Assembly (NCBI RefSeq): GCF_013214175.1
Contig: NZ_JABSPA010000002.1
Location: 124,001-188,000, forward strand
Length of the DNA stretch: 64,000 nucleotides
Origin: Colwellia sp.
GTDB lineage: Bacteria > Pseudomonadota > Gammaproteobacteria > Enterobacterales > Alteromonadaceae
Direction of reading: 5' to 3'
Positions 46,813-55,543 of the stretch are shown here, piece after piece (within the stretch, counting starts at the first letter, position 1; the number at the start of each line of letters is the position of its first letter). The position numbers and the translations under genes are program-made. Below the pieces are notes generated by a model, which was not told the origin of the DNA, did not search any database, and worked only from the letters and a program-made list of their open reading frames with translations.

Positions 46813-47286
46813 TTGTCTAAATTGACCCCCAAACTTCATAGTTTCAGTGAATTAGCTGACATCAATGAGCTAATCATTCCTTTAAAAGCACTAGCCGATA
46901 GAGAACGTGCAGCTATTTATGGTTTGACTGGCATGGTTTATACCCCACATATAGATGACTTTATGCAAGCCAGTATAAAGAAAGCGGCAATATTGGCTTC
47001 TTTAAAAACCCAAGGGCTAATGGCATTAACCGAGGTAGAGTTAATTACAGCCGCATTAGATGGTTTACATAAGCGAGCAAGAAACAATGTGGTTGTTGAG
47101 TATGAAGGAAAGTCTTATCAACGCCGATTCTCACCGCTAAAGTTAAGCAAGTCAGGTAAAGTAGTTCGAACATGGGCAAGATATTGGCTGTTACAATTAC
47201 CCAATGAAAGGGCTGACCCCAACTGGGAATCTCAGGTTAGGGAGCTTTGGCCATCCTATTTTTTAATTGGCCGTGTTGAATTGTAG
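46813..47286 (+). CDS. Hypothetical protein downstream of ggt
   Basis: A 157-residue soluble, basic protein that I do not recognise. The start is TTG 46813, supported by GGAG eight to nine bases upstream; no in-frame ATG is near. It has no signal peptide or membrane segment. The C-terminal half (KSYQRRFSPLKLSKSGKVVRTWARYWLL) is rich in Arg/Lys and Trp, suggesting nucleic-acid or membrane contact. It lies 27 bp after ggt and is followed by a strong terminator, so it is probably the second gene of a two-gene unit. Confidence 0.65.
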   Translation: MSKLTPKLHSFSELADINELIIPLKALADRERAAIYGLTGMVYTPHIDDFMQASIKKAAILASLKTQGLMALTEVELITAALDGLHKRARNNVVVEYEGKSYQRRFSPLKLSKSGKVVRTWARYWLLQLPNERADPNWESQVRELWPSYFLIGRVEL

Positions 47287-47328
47287 GCAGCTTTGCTTGC
47301 CGCTACCTATAAAAATCAAGCCTTAAAA

Positions 47329-47362
47329 CAAAAAAACACCGGTTATTACACCGGTGTTTTTT
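47329..47362. terminator. Bidirectional terminator between ggt unit and PEP-CTERM gene
   Basis: AACACCGGT-tattac-ACCGGTGTT is flanked by an A-run and a T-run, so it fits both convergent transcripts. Confidence 0.9.
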
Positions 47363-47387
47363 ATTGAATTAAAAAGCTATTTGCTGA

Positions 47388-48071
47388 TTAAGATTTCTTC
47401 TTCAAGCGACGAGAGGCTAAGCCAATCATACCTAATGCAAAGATAGCAATTGTTGAAGGCTCTGGGATTTTAGTGCCAAAGAACTCAATTTCACCTAATT
47501 GGTGGGCAGAACCACTTACTACAGAGGTAGACTGGTAACGAAAGATGCTATAGGCAGTGTTAACGTTATAATCATCAGAGTTTGAAAATTGCACTACTTC
47601 AAAGCGATCCGCTCCCCAAATAGATAGGCCTGCGACATCATAAGAAAAAATCGTAGTGTAATTAACACCATCATTTGAACCCAAGATGCTCCATTGGTCC
47701 GAATCTCTACTGGCGACATCGTTTGCTGAAGATAGCGTGAAGGTATCTAATATGTATTGGTCTGAGCCAAAATCTGCTTCAACCCAAACGGTTCCGCCGT
47801 TACAACACCATTTACCGTTGCCGCCTGAAAGTATGTTATCAAAAACATTAAATGCGTATTCTCTGCCGCCAAAACCTTGCTCGACACTTGAACGGAACGT
47901 TGCATTGTAGTTAACATTTGAATCGGCTAAACCGTCATTTTCTGGGTCAGTTAAATCACCACCAATTAATGCTTGAGTACCGGTACCAAGAATTAAACTT
48001 GCACTAGCAGGTGCAGTTAGCAAGCTCAGAGCTGTGGTTAATATAACAAGTGGCAGGAATTTCATTTTCAT
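47388..48071 (-). CDS. PEP-CTERM sorted surface protein with discoidin-like domain
   Basis: A 227-residue exported protein. A signal peptide (MKMKFLPLVILTTALSLLTAPASA) leads a beta-sandwich domain with features of F5/8-type C (discoidin) carbohydrate-binding modules: WVEADFGSDQYILDTFTLSSAND, DQWSILGSNDGVNYTTIF and LGEIEFFGT. It ends in a classical PEP-CTERM signal: IPEPSTIAIFALGMIGLASRRLKKK. Exosortase would cut there and the protein is probably displayed on or released with exopolysaccharide. No exosortase or EPS gene is in the window. A sigma-54-like promoter lies upstream. Confidence 0.92.
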   Translation of the reverse strand: MKMKFLPLVILTTALSLLTAPASASLILGTGTQALIGGDLTDPENDGLADSNVNYNATFRSSVEQGFGGREYAFNVFDNILSGGNGKWCCNGGTVWVEADFGSDQYILDTFTLSSANDVASRDSDQWSILGSNDGVNYTTIFSYDVAGLSIWGADRFEVVQFSNSDDYNVNTAYSIFRYQSTSVVSGSAHQLGEIEFFGTKIPEPSTIAIFALGMIGLASRRLKKKS

Positions 48072-48151
48072 TTTGTATCTCTTTTAGGCATTACAATTAA
48101 ATATCGGAGGGAATCAGGTAAATATTAATTTTAATATTTATAATTGTACAA

Positions 48152-48168
48152 AAGCACAAACCATGCCG
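48152..48168 (-). promoter_or_regulatory. Sigma-54-type promoter of PEP-CTERM gene
   Basis: On the minus strand CGGCATGGTTTGTGCTT has GG (48167-48166) and GC (48155-48154) exactly 12 bases apart, as in TGGCACGnnnnTTGCW. Three positions differ (C for T at the first base, T for C in CACG, G for T in TTGC). It is about 80 bp before the start codon. PEP-CTERM genes are known to be controlled with sigma-54 through the PrsK/PrsR pair, which supports the call. Confidence 0.65.
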
Positions 48169-48518
48169 AATTTAAAAAAGATAACTATTTCAATGGAGTG
48201 AGAGTTTAAGCCTATACAGGCAAGGTTAATATGTAAATAAACCTGACACGAGGTCACCTCGTCAACCAGTTGAATTTATTACCTTATATAAGAATGAATC
48301 AGTGATAACTAGGTGAAATAGCTGCTTTAGCCGTATAACAGCCTTCACTGTTTAAAGTGAAGATTTAATAAACTAAAAAAGTAGGTTATTCTAACTAGAG
48401 AGCAGAAACAGCCGTAAATTAATCAATTGTTTACCTTTACGCTGTTTGATATTAAATGAGCAATGACAAATAATCTCAGCGGCACTAAGCGTTTTTGATT
48501 ATTGATGAGTTAAATTAC
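48169..48518. other. Divergent spacer between PEP-CTERM and cytochrome genes
   Basis: Besides the sigma-54 site just before it, I see no gene and no strong structure. The promoter of the cytochrome gene should lie at about 48400-48500 but has no clear consensus. Confidence 0.35.
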
Positions 48519-50768
48519 ATGATCCTGAGCAGAAAATTAGTAAACACTTTTATTTTCTTTATCGCCTTCGTTATTTTTCAGCATAACAGCACTGCTGCCG
48601 AATTTGTCGGTTCTAAGCAATGTCAAAGCTGCCATCAGCAAGAGTTTAAAGCTTGGCAAGGCTCACATCACGATATGGCGATGAAACATGCCGGTGAAAA
48701 ATCTGTGTTGGGTGATTTCAATAATTTTTCATTCAAAAACGCTGGGGAAATAAATAAATTCTTCAAAAAAGGCCAACAGTTCTGGGTCAATATTGTCGGT
48801 CCTGACGGTAAGTTTCATGATTACCAAATAAAATATACCTTTGGCTTTGAACCACTTCAGCAATATATGGTTGAATTTGATGATGGCCGTATCCAGTTAA
48901 TTCCCTTTGCTTGGGATTCCCGATCTCAACAAGACGGCGGCCAACGCTGGTTTAATTTATATCCTGAATATACCAAAAACCATCAAGATTTCTTCTGGAC
49001 CAATACCGGACAAAACTGGAATTACATGTGCGCAGATTGCCACTCGACTAATGTGCAAAAGAATTTCGATGTGAAAACCAATAGCTACAAAACTACGTAC
49101 AGTGAAATTAATGTTGGTTGTGAAGCTTGTCATGGCCCAGCGAGCAAACATATCGATTGGACAAAAGATAAAAAAGTAAAAAACTTTGGCTTTAGTCGTA
49201 ACTTATCAAAACAAGTGAATAAATGGGTCGTTAAAGACGGCTTTGATACCCTTAAGCCCGAAAGCATTCATACTACCCAGCAAAATTTAGTGTGTGCGCA
49301 ATGCCATAGTCGCCGCACCCAAATAAGCGGTAACAGTCATATTGATGGTAATGAATTTGGCGAACGTTATTTATTATCATTAATTACCAATGATAACTAT
49401 TATCCGGACGGGCAGATTTATGACGAAGATTTTGTCTATGGCTCGTTTTTACAGTCTAAAATGCAAGAGAATGGCGTAGTTTGTAGCAATTGTCATGATC
49501 CACATACAGCTCAGTTAACTATGCCCGAAGAAGTGGTGTGTTTACAGTGTCATCAACCACAAGTTTACGCTCAAAAAAGTCATCATCAACATCAAGAAGA
49601 CTCAACCGGTGCCCAATGTGTTAATTGTCATATGCCAGAGACTACTTACATGGGGGTAGATGACAGGCGTGACCATGGCTGGCATAAGCCTAACCCTGGT
49701 ATGGCACAACAATTTGGTACCCCGGATACCTGCTTGTCTTGTCATAAAGATAAAGACAGTCAATGGAGTGGCGAGTTTGTTAACCAATGGTTTGACAAAA
49801 ACACAGCTACAGATGAAGAACCTTTTGCCCCTATTTTTGCCATTGCCGATGGCGGTTATCAAAATATGGCATCACAGCTGTCTAAAATCGCTCAATCTCA
49901 GCAGTATGCCGATATTATTCGTGCTTCAGCCTTGGTGAGAATGGCTAATATTCCAGATACCAACACCTTAATAGCCATAGCCCGTAATGTTAAGCACCCA
50001 GATAGTAATGTCCGTCGTGGTGCTATTGATGGTGCCGTCAATATTAATCCTGCAGAGAAGTGGCGTATTTTATCACCGTTATTAACCGATAAAGTACTCT
50101 CGGTCAGAAGTGAGGCGGCGATGGCGTTAGTCTCTTTATGGTCGAAGTTAACGGCAGAGCAGCAACAGGCACTTAAAGCGCCACTTGCTGATTATATGGC
50201 GATTCAAGATTTTAATGCCGATAGAGGTTATGCCCATACCAATAAGGCTATTGTTTTTGGCTACCAAAATAAAATTGAGCTAGCGAACAAAGCCTATCAA
50301 CAAAGTATGCGCATTGAGCCTTACTTTTCCCCCGGCTATGTCAATATGGCAGAGCTTTACCGTCGGCAAGGACAAAACCTTGAGGCGATAAATACCCTAT
50401 TGCTTGGTAGTAAAGCTAACCCGTCAGATAGCAGTATTCCTTACAGTTTAGGTTTGGCTTTTATTCGCAGCAAAGAAATTCAGTTAGCACAGCAGTCCTT
50501 GTTAACCGCGGCTACTTTAGCGGCAAGCAATGCTAATTATTATTATGTCTATGCCTTATCGCTGCGCGGTGACAAAGACAAAGCAGCAGAACAGGCAATG
50601 GCCAAAGCCTATAAAATAAGTCGTAGTCCACAGCATTTGTATGCTTTATGTGAAATGCAGATAAACAATCGTTCATTTCAAGCTAAATCTTGCCTACAGG
50701 CTTTGGAAAAAATAGCACCGGCCAGCGCGGTAAATACCTTAAAAATCCAGCTGAAAGAGCAGCAGTAG
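48519..50768 (+). CDS. Octaheme c-type cytochrome with HEAT and TPR repeats
   Basis: A secreted protein of about 749 residues. Start chosen at ATG 48519, which leads straight into a signal peptide (LVNTFIFFIAFVIFQHNSTAA); TTG 48495 would add eight residues. Eight CxxCH heme sites are visible: CQSCH, CADCH, CEACH, CAQCH, CSNCH, CLQCH, CVNCH, CLSCH. The heme part (about 20-400) resembles the cytochrome c-554 group. A HEAT-like stretch (IARNVKHPDSNVRRGAIDGA) and TPRs (about 560-740) follow. This architecture is seen in marine bacteria; the electron partner is unknown. It may transfer electrons to a periplasmic or extracellular acceptor, or act as a protein scaffold. Confidence 0.9.
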   Translation: MILSRKLVNTFIFFIAFVIFQHNSTAAEFVGSKQCQSCHQQEFKAWQGSHHDMAMKHAGEKSVLGDFNNFSFKNAGEINKFFKKGQQFWVNIVGPDGKFHDYQIKYTFGFEPLQQYMVEFDDGRIQLIPFAWDSRSQQDGGQRWFNLYPEYTKNHQDFFWTNTGQNWNYMCADCHSTNVQKNFDVKTNSYKTTYSEINVGCEACHGPASKHIDWTKDKKVKNFGFSRNLSKQVNKWVVKDGFDTLKPESIHTTQQNLVCAQCHSRRTQISGNSHIDGNEFGERYLLSLITNDNYYPDGQIYDEDFVYGSFLQSKMQENGVVCSNCHDPHTAQLTMPEEVVCLQCHQPQVYAQKSHHQHQEDSTGAQCVNCHMPETTYMGVDDRRDHGWHKPNPGMAQQFGTPDTCLSCHKDKDSQWSGEFVNQWFDKNTATDEEPFAPIFAIADGGYQNMASQLSKIAQSQQYADIIRASALVRMANIPDTNTLIAIARNVKHPDSNVRRGAIDGAVNINPAEKWRILSPLLTDKVLSVRSEAAMALVSLWSKLTAEQQQALKAPLADYMAIQDFNADRGYAHTNKAIVFGYQNKIELANKAYQQSMRIEPYFSPGYVNMAELYRRQGQNLEAINTLLLGSKANPSDSSIPYSLGLAFIRSKEIQLAQQSLLTAATLAASNANYYYVYALSLRGDKDKAAEQAMAKAYKISRSPQHLYALCEMQINNRSFQAKSCLQALEKIAPASAVNTLKIQLKEQQ

Positions 50769-50794
50769 TCGCTAAGTAAAATAGCGGAGGTGTG

Positions 50795-50875
50795 GTGTTC
50801 TTACGGTTCATTACGAGTATAACCGGCTTAGTCAGCGCTGTTGGCATGGCCGGGTTATTCGTCTATTCGGTTTAA
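50795..50875 (+). CDS. Possible 26-residue membrane microprotein
   Basis: GTG 50795 opens a very hydrophobic ORF (FLRFITSITGLVSAVGMAGLFVY) that would form a single TM helix, preceded by GGAGG at 50786-50790. The spacing of four bases is short and there is no homology to cite, so this is only a candidate, perhaps downstream of the cytochrome in one transcript. Confidence 0.25.
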   Translation: MFLRFITSITGLVSAVGMAGLFVYSV

Positions 50876-50954
50876 TCTAATTTATGTTGCACTGTTTCCG
50901 TATACGAGGATTTTACTGCTAAGACTTGTGGTAATTACTTTAAAAATATAGCAA

Positions 50955-51071
50955 TTAATTTGGGGGTTCAATGTGTTGTCCCGCTTCGGCTTTAATTAAA
51001 TCGACTGCAGCCTCTACCGTCCAGAATTTTTTATAAATGGTGGTGTTAACACCATAGTTACAAAAAAATAT
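50955..51071 (-). pseudogene. Remnant of HD-GYP-domain protein C-terminus
   Basis: The minus strand reads YKKFWTVEAAVDLIKAEAGQ followed by HIEPPN and a stop. This resembles the end of HD-GYP domains in response regulators (…YK..W..E.AV..I....G.HFDP). Upstream in the same frame is a TGA (51072-51074), then a short ORF back to an ATG at 51113. No receiver domain or catalytic HD and GYP motifs remain. It is therefore a relic of a cyclic-di-GMP phosphodiesterase gene lost from this site. Confidence 0.5.
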
Positions 51072-51217
51072 TCAGTCAGCTCTTTCTTTAAAAGGTATTT
51101 TATACAAAGGCATAGTTCATTATTGCTAAATGATGGCCTGCTACTATAGTTACTAAGATTAAATGGACTAAAGCAGTAAAAATAACAACTTAGCGACTAG
51201 GGACCAAGGAAGGGAAA
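51072..51217. other. Spacer before FapA gene
   Basis: Contains the broken 5' part of the HD-GYP remnant and, near the gene, the ribosome site AGGGAA. No other feature seen. Confidence 0.3.
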
Positions 51218-52903
51218 ATGTGTGACATAACACTCTCAGTTACCGGCAATAAAGACTTAGTAATGACAATTATGCCCGAGTTTGGGGTAGCAACTAACTT
51301 AACAGCCTTGCACACTGCTTTCGAAGTTTCCGAATTTGCCAAATATGCCCTTATCGAAGAAGCCATTGAGCAGTTATTTGCTGAGATGGACAACAACACC
51401 TTAGATCATAAGCTTAGATTTAAAAAAATAATTGCCTGTGCTCTAGACGCAAAACTCAGTGTTTTAATTAGCCCTGATAACATGTCTGCGACACTCAAAT
51501 TAACAGCGGCTCAAGGCGGTAGCCCGATATGTTATAGCGACGTGGTGCAATGTTTAAAAAGTAGTGGCATTGTCAAAGGTGTTAGTAAAGAAAAAGTGCA
51601 GCGCCTGATAAACAAAGGTTTACTCACGTCAGCAGGAGATGCAACGTCAATGGAGATTGCCCAAGGAGGAAGCTGTGAACCTGGTGTTGATGGCTTTATA
51701 GATTACTTGGTTGAAGACCCTATCAATAAGGTTTTATCTCCAAAAGAAGGAGCTAATGGCAAAGTAGATATGCGCGATCTAGGTGGAGTAATTTATGTCA
51801 CCCAAGGTACTAAGTTGGCTAAGTTAATACCACCAACAGTTGGGATAGATGGCTTTACCATCACCGGAAATATTATAAAAGCAAAGCCGGGCAAGGAAGG
51901 CTTTATCGAAGAAGCGGAAGGCTCACATTTTATTGATGAAGGGAAAACTACCTTAGTAGCGAATAAGAGTGGCATGCCTAAACACCTGGACAAAAGCGTT
52001 GCTGTTAACAATTTACTTGAAATTGAAAATATTGATGTTAGTACCGGTAATATTCGCTTTGATGGTGCTATTTTTGTAAAAGGAGATGTTTGTGAAAAGA
52101 TGCAGCTCTTTGCCACGGGAGATATCATCATTGGCGGTTGTGTTGAATCTGCTCAGGTTAAATCCAAGGGGGATATATGTATCAATCAAGGGATTATTGG
52201 CCATCAAACCGTAGGTGATAATGGTGAGCCCGAAAATAGTACCACTATTCATGCCAAAGGCGGTATAAGTGCCCAATTTGTCCAATATACCGACATGGTC
52301 TCACAGGGTAAAATTTCGATTGTCCAGTACATCTCTCATTGCCAAATAATTGTTGAGGGCGAACTTTGGGTTGGCGATAGAAGCAAAACTATTGCTGATG
52401 GAAAATTATTTGGTTCCTATATTCAATCAGGCGGATCTATTTTTGTCGGGACTTTAGGCTCTCCTTGTGGCGATACCACAAGTATTGATTTAAATTACTG
52501 GAGTGAGAAATTAACTGAATTGAAACATAACACTCAAGAAAAAGTTGAGCTCATACTTACCAGAAGTGGCAAGATTAGTACGTTAATCAAAAAGCTTACC
52601 AATGAAAATAGTAAAGATGAGGCGTTATTACTACGACTAGATAACTCATTAAAACAACATTTCGCGCTATTATTGCAGTTCAATACCAATATAATGCGCA
52701 ATGAAATTAAAGCTGCCACTCACCTAGATGAATTAAGCATATCAGCATATCAAGGTATTCTCACAGGCGTTGATATTACCATTGCCGATAGTAGTCATTG
52801 TCTGAAGCGAGATCATGATGCTACTAGCGTTTACTGGCGCAACAAAAAAATAGCGCTAGAGCCCATAGTTACCCATGCCGTAGAGCTAGAAGAGCGGCAC
52901 TAA
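51218..52903 (+). CDS. FapA (DUF342) family protein
   Basis: A 561-residue cytoplasmic protein of the DUF342/flagellar assembly protein A family. The N-terminal helical region precedes a long right-handed beta-helix of parallel strands (about 200-430), with repeated 'GDICINQGIIG', 'ISIVQYISHCQIIVEGELWVGD' patterns, and a C-terminal coiled region (about 430-520). Family members link to polar localisation of flagellar and other proteins in Vibrio and Shewanella relatives. No flagellar genes are adjacent, so its role here is open. ATG 51218 is preceded by GGGAAA. Confidence 0.87.
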   Translation: MCDITLSVTGNKDLVMTIMPEFGVATNLTALHTAFEVSEFAKYALIEEAIEQLFAEMDNNTLDHKLRFKKIIACALDAKLSVLISPDNMSATLKLTAAQGGSPICYSDVVQCLKSSGIVKGVSKEKVQRLINKGLLTSAGDATSMEIAQGGSCEPGVDGFIDYLVEDPINKVLSPKEGANGKVDMRDLGGVIYVTQGTKLAKLIPPTVGIDGFTITGNIIKAKPGKEGFIEEAEGSHFIDEGKTTLVANKSGMPKHLDKSVAVNNLLEIENIDVSTGNIRFDGAIFVKGDVCEKMQLFATGDIIIGGCVESAQVKSKGDICINQGIIGHQTVGDNGEPENSTTIHAKGGISAQFVQYTDMVSQGKISIVQYISHCQIIVEGELWVGDRSKTIADGKLFGSYIQSGGSIFVGTLGSPCGDTTSIDLNYWSEKLTELKHNTQEKVELILTRSGKISTLIKKLTNENSKDEALLLRLDNSLKQHFALLLQFNTNIMRNEIKAATHLDELSISAYQGILTGVDITIADSSHCLKRDHDATSVYWRNKKIALEPIVTHAVELEERH

Positions 52904-53075
52904 AACAAAGCAGAAAATTCTTCAATAGATTATCGCGATAAAATGCAAATTCATATTCAATCACTTTAACTACCTTCCAACGCTTGCTTATACTCGCTAG
53001 CTTCTTTATTAAGCGCGAAATAAAATGTCGTTAATCAGGTCTTATGGGTACTTATCATTTTAACCGTGGAACCTT

Positions 53076-53936
53076 ATGAAGCCACTACACATGACCACTG
53101 CTTTACTCTTACTTGCTATTTCTACTGCGCTATTAGGTTTCAGTATCTTGCTATTGGGTCCTCATAAACATATTGCTTTAACCACTGACTTTTATCTGAT
53201 TAGCGATTTGTTACCAGCAAAAATATTTAACCTGTTCGCAGCACTGGTTTTTATTGCCAATGCAGTTTTGGCTTTTTTATCGATAAAACAAAGTAACTTG
53301 CGGCCTATTTTAGGATACCTACTGATTGCGACAAGCCTAGTGCCTTTAGGTTCACTACTGAGTGAGTCTATGTGGATAGCTTCCATGGGTGGATTTCCAG
53401 TTATCGGCTCTGGTCAAGGTGTCATCAAATACTTTGCTTTATTAGCCATAGGAATACTCCTTATCAAGCGTACACTTTCTCCTTTGTTATCCGTCTGGGT
53501 TAGCATTATTCCGGTACTGCTGGTTTTGTTGTGGATTGGTGGTATGAAGTTCACCTTATTCGAAGCGCAAGGTATAGAAGCTTTGGTAAAAAGCTCGCCG
53601 TTTATGGGCTGGTTGTATAATTTCTTCACCATTCAAACAACATCAAATATCATCGGCGTATATGATTTAATTGCCGTAGCATTGTTAATTTTAGCGATAT
53701 ATTATAGAAAATTAATTTACCCCGCAGTGTTGATGTCAGGCATGGTATTTGTGGTAACTCAGAGCTTTTTAGTGACTTTTTCGGCTTCATTATCAAGTGA
53801 AACATTACTTTCAACCACCGGTCATTTTCTTATTAAAGATCTGTGGTTTTTGGTATGCTTGTGCTTTTATTATTCAGCTTTAAAGCCCTTAGCACCAATT
53901 GCGGCATCACCTAAAGGAATGACAGATGAAACGTAA
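53076..53936 (+). CDS. DUF417 (RclC/YkgB-like) membrane protein
   Basis: A 286-residue inner-membrane protein with about seven to eight helices. The C-terminal half carries the DUF417 pattern WIGGMKFTLFEAQGIEALVKSSPFMGWLYNFF and ends GHFLIKDLWFLVCL, as in E. coli RclC/YkgB of the reactive-chlorine resistance operon. The N-terminal half is an extra set of helices. Its 3' end overlaps the MOSC gene by 11 bp, indicating one operon. A link to oxidant defence is inferred from the family only. Confidence 0.8.
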   Translation: MKPLHMTTALLLLAISTALLGFSILLLGPHKHIALTTDFYLISDLLPAKIFNLFAALVFIANAVLAFLSIKQSNLRPILGYLLIATSLVPLGSLLSESMWIASMGGFPVIGSGQGVIKYFALLAIGILLIKRTLSPLLSVWVSIIPVLLVLLWIGGMKFTLFEAQGIEALVKSSPFMGWLYNFFTIQTTSNIIGVYDLIAVALLILAIYYRKLIYPAVLMSGMVFVVTQSFLVTFSASLSSETLLSTTGHFLIKDLWFLVCLCFYYSALKPLAPIAASPKGMTDET

Positions 53937-54621
53937 ACACTACCTAGCTAATATTTACTGCGGAAAAGTAGCACAAAAATACGGCATTGAAACCGCCATC
54001 GACAAGCAGCTAGCTAGTACTAGTCTGTATTTATCTGTTGAAGGTTTAGCGGGTGATGAATGCGCCGATAAAGATTATCATGGTGGCCTTGATCGCGCGT
54101 TACATCAATATCCGCTAGAGCACTATGCATATTGGCAGGAAAAATATGCTAACCGTGCTGTTGATAAAGCTAATTGGCAAGCTCCCGGCATGGGAGAAAA
54201 CCTCAGCTCAACCGGGATGACTGAAGACACTGTCTGTTTAGGTGACCGATATCAGTGGGGCGAAGCCATTATCGAGGTTAGTCAGCCGCGCTCTCCTTGT
54301 TTTAAACTTAATAAACGTTGGGATATAGAGACTTTCTCGGTCGATATGCAGGAGCTTAGCCGTTGTGGTTGGTTGTATCGCGTTATTCGACCTGGCATGG
54401 TGAATGTTGATGAACCATTGGAATTAATTGCCAGAGTTAGCAATGCTATGACCATACGCGAAGTATGTAAGGCTTTTTTTGGAGACCCGCTTAATGAAGA
54501 CGGTTTATTACAATTAAGACAGCAAAGCACGCTATCTGACAGTTGGATGGATAAAGTGTCGCAACGCTTAGCGACAAAAAAAGTAGAGAACTGGAGCTTT
54601 AGGTTGTTAGGGCATAGCTAA
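53926..54621 (+). CDS. YiiM-like MOSC-domain protein
   Basis: A 231-residue MOSC protein, a likely molybdenum-cofactor-binding reductase related to E. coli YiiM, which detoxifies N-hydroxylated bases. Visible motifs: GLAGDECADKDYHGGLDRALHQYP, WQAPGMGENLSSTGM and the conserved cofactor-binding cysteine in QPRSPCFKLNKR. A C-terminal extension (about 160-230) matches the YiiM 3-alpha domain. It starts inside the DUF417 gene (11-bp overlap), so both are probably translated from one mRNA. Mo cofactor is also needed by NasA in this window. Confidence 0.9.
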   Translation: MKRKHYLANIYCGKVAQKYGIETAIDKQLASTSLYLSVEGLAGDECADKDYHGGLDRALHQYPLEHYAYWQEKYANRAVDKANWQAPGMGENLSSTGMTEDTVCLGDRYQWGEAIIEVSQPRSPCFKLNKRWDIETFSVDMQELSRCGWLYRVIRPGMVNVDEPLELIARVSNAMTIREVCKAFFGDPLNEDGLLQLRQQSTLSDSWMDKVSQRLATKKVENWSFRLLGHS

Positions 54622-54669
54622 AGTAAAAAATAACCATGACCTCTAAATTATGACCTCGAAATTATGGTC

Positions 54670-55422
54670 TTAATTAGCTAGGGTATATTTATTAAAAATT
54701 TCTTGATAACGACCGTCTTGCTTCATTAGTGCTATTTGTTTGACAAAGTCATCTCTAGCTTTGCTTGAATGAAATAAACAACCATTTGGGTTTGTGCCGA
54801 ATAAAGCAAAGCGGTCTACTGCTATATCGCCATCAATTTCATTTTCTTTGATTAAACTTAAACGATAAAATTCGAAGATTTGCACGTCTAGTTGAATAAT
54901 ATCTACTCTTTCCAGAAACAGCATTTTTACTTGATTTCTTTGATCATGAGTTTCTATATAAAAAGGATTGTTAGCAGCCATTAAGTCATAAGTGCTGCCC
55001 AGTTGTTTTCGAGCCCCTTGCCATGACAATAAGCTGTACTTGCTCAATTCACTCATGTTACTAAAGCTATAGTTTCTTTTTTTAAGAGTAAAAGCATAGT
55101 TTTTATAGGCATAAACAATACCTGAAAAGTGACCTTTAAGATCTGATATGTTGATATGCTTTTGATTAATATCGCAAACAACATCTACTATTTCTGCTTG
55201 ATATGATTTCACTCGCCGAGCATATGGGAAGTAAACCTTCTCTATTTCATAACCTAAGGGCTCCATTGCCTCACTAATCAGTTCTATCAAAATACCGTCG
55301 TTACTTTCAGCCATGACCCAAGGCGCAATAGTATTACCAAAGGCGACTGTTATTTTTTCAGCTAGGCAGCAGGGTGATAAAAGTAGCAATATCAATAGTG
55401 GCGGGGCAAGTTTAATAAACAT
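54670..55422 (-). CDS. Periplasmic solute-binding protein of amino-acid type (SBP_bac_3)
   Basis: A 250-residue exported protein with signal peptide ending SPCCLA. The mature part matches the bacterial extracellular solute-binding family 3: ITVAFGNTIAPWVMAESNDGILIELISEAMEPLGYEIEKVYFPYARR and a hinge region near YDLMAANNPFY. No ABC permease or ATPase is beside it; such orphan proteins are common in Alteromonadales, often near signalling genes. It ends 48 bp from the convergent MOSC gene. Confidence 0.87.
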   Translation of the reverse strand: MFIKLAPPLLILLLLSPCCLAEKITVAFGNTIAPWVMAESNDGILIELISEAMEPLGYEIEKVYFPYARRVKSYQAEIVDVVCDINQKHINISDLKGHFSGIVYAYKNYAFTLKKRNYSFSNMSELSKYSLLSWQGARKQLGSTYDLMAANNPFYIETHDQRNQVKMLFLERVDIIQLDVQIFEFYRLSLIKENEIDGDIAVDRFALFGTNPNGCLFHSSKARDDFVKQIALMKQDGRYQEIFNKYTLAN

Positions 55423-55543
55423 GTTTTAACTGGCTGCAAGTTAATAGCTCATAGTTTGATCTTAGCTATAGTTGTCTTTTTTTCAAGTGAGAAAAAAACA
55501 CTTATTCACATCATAACGAATAGATGAAATCACGATAAAGTAG

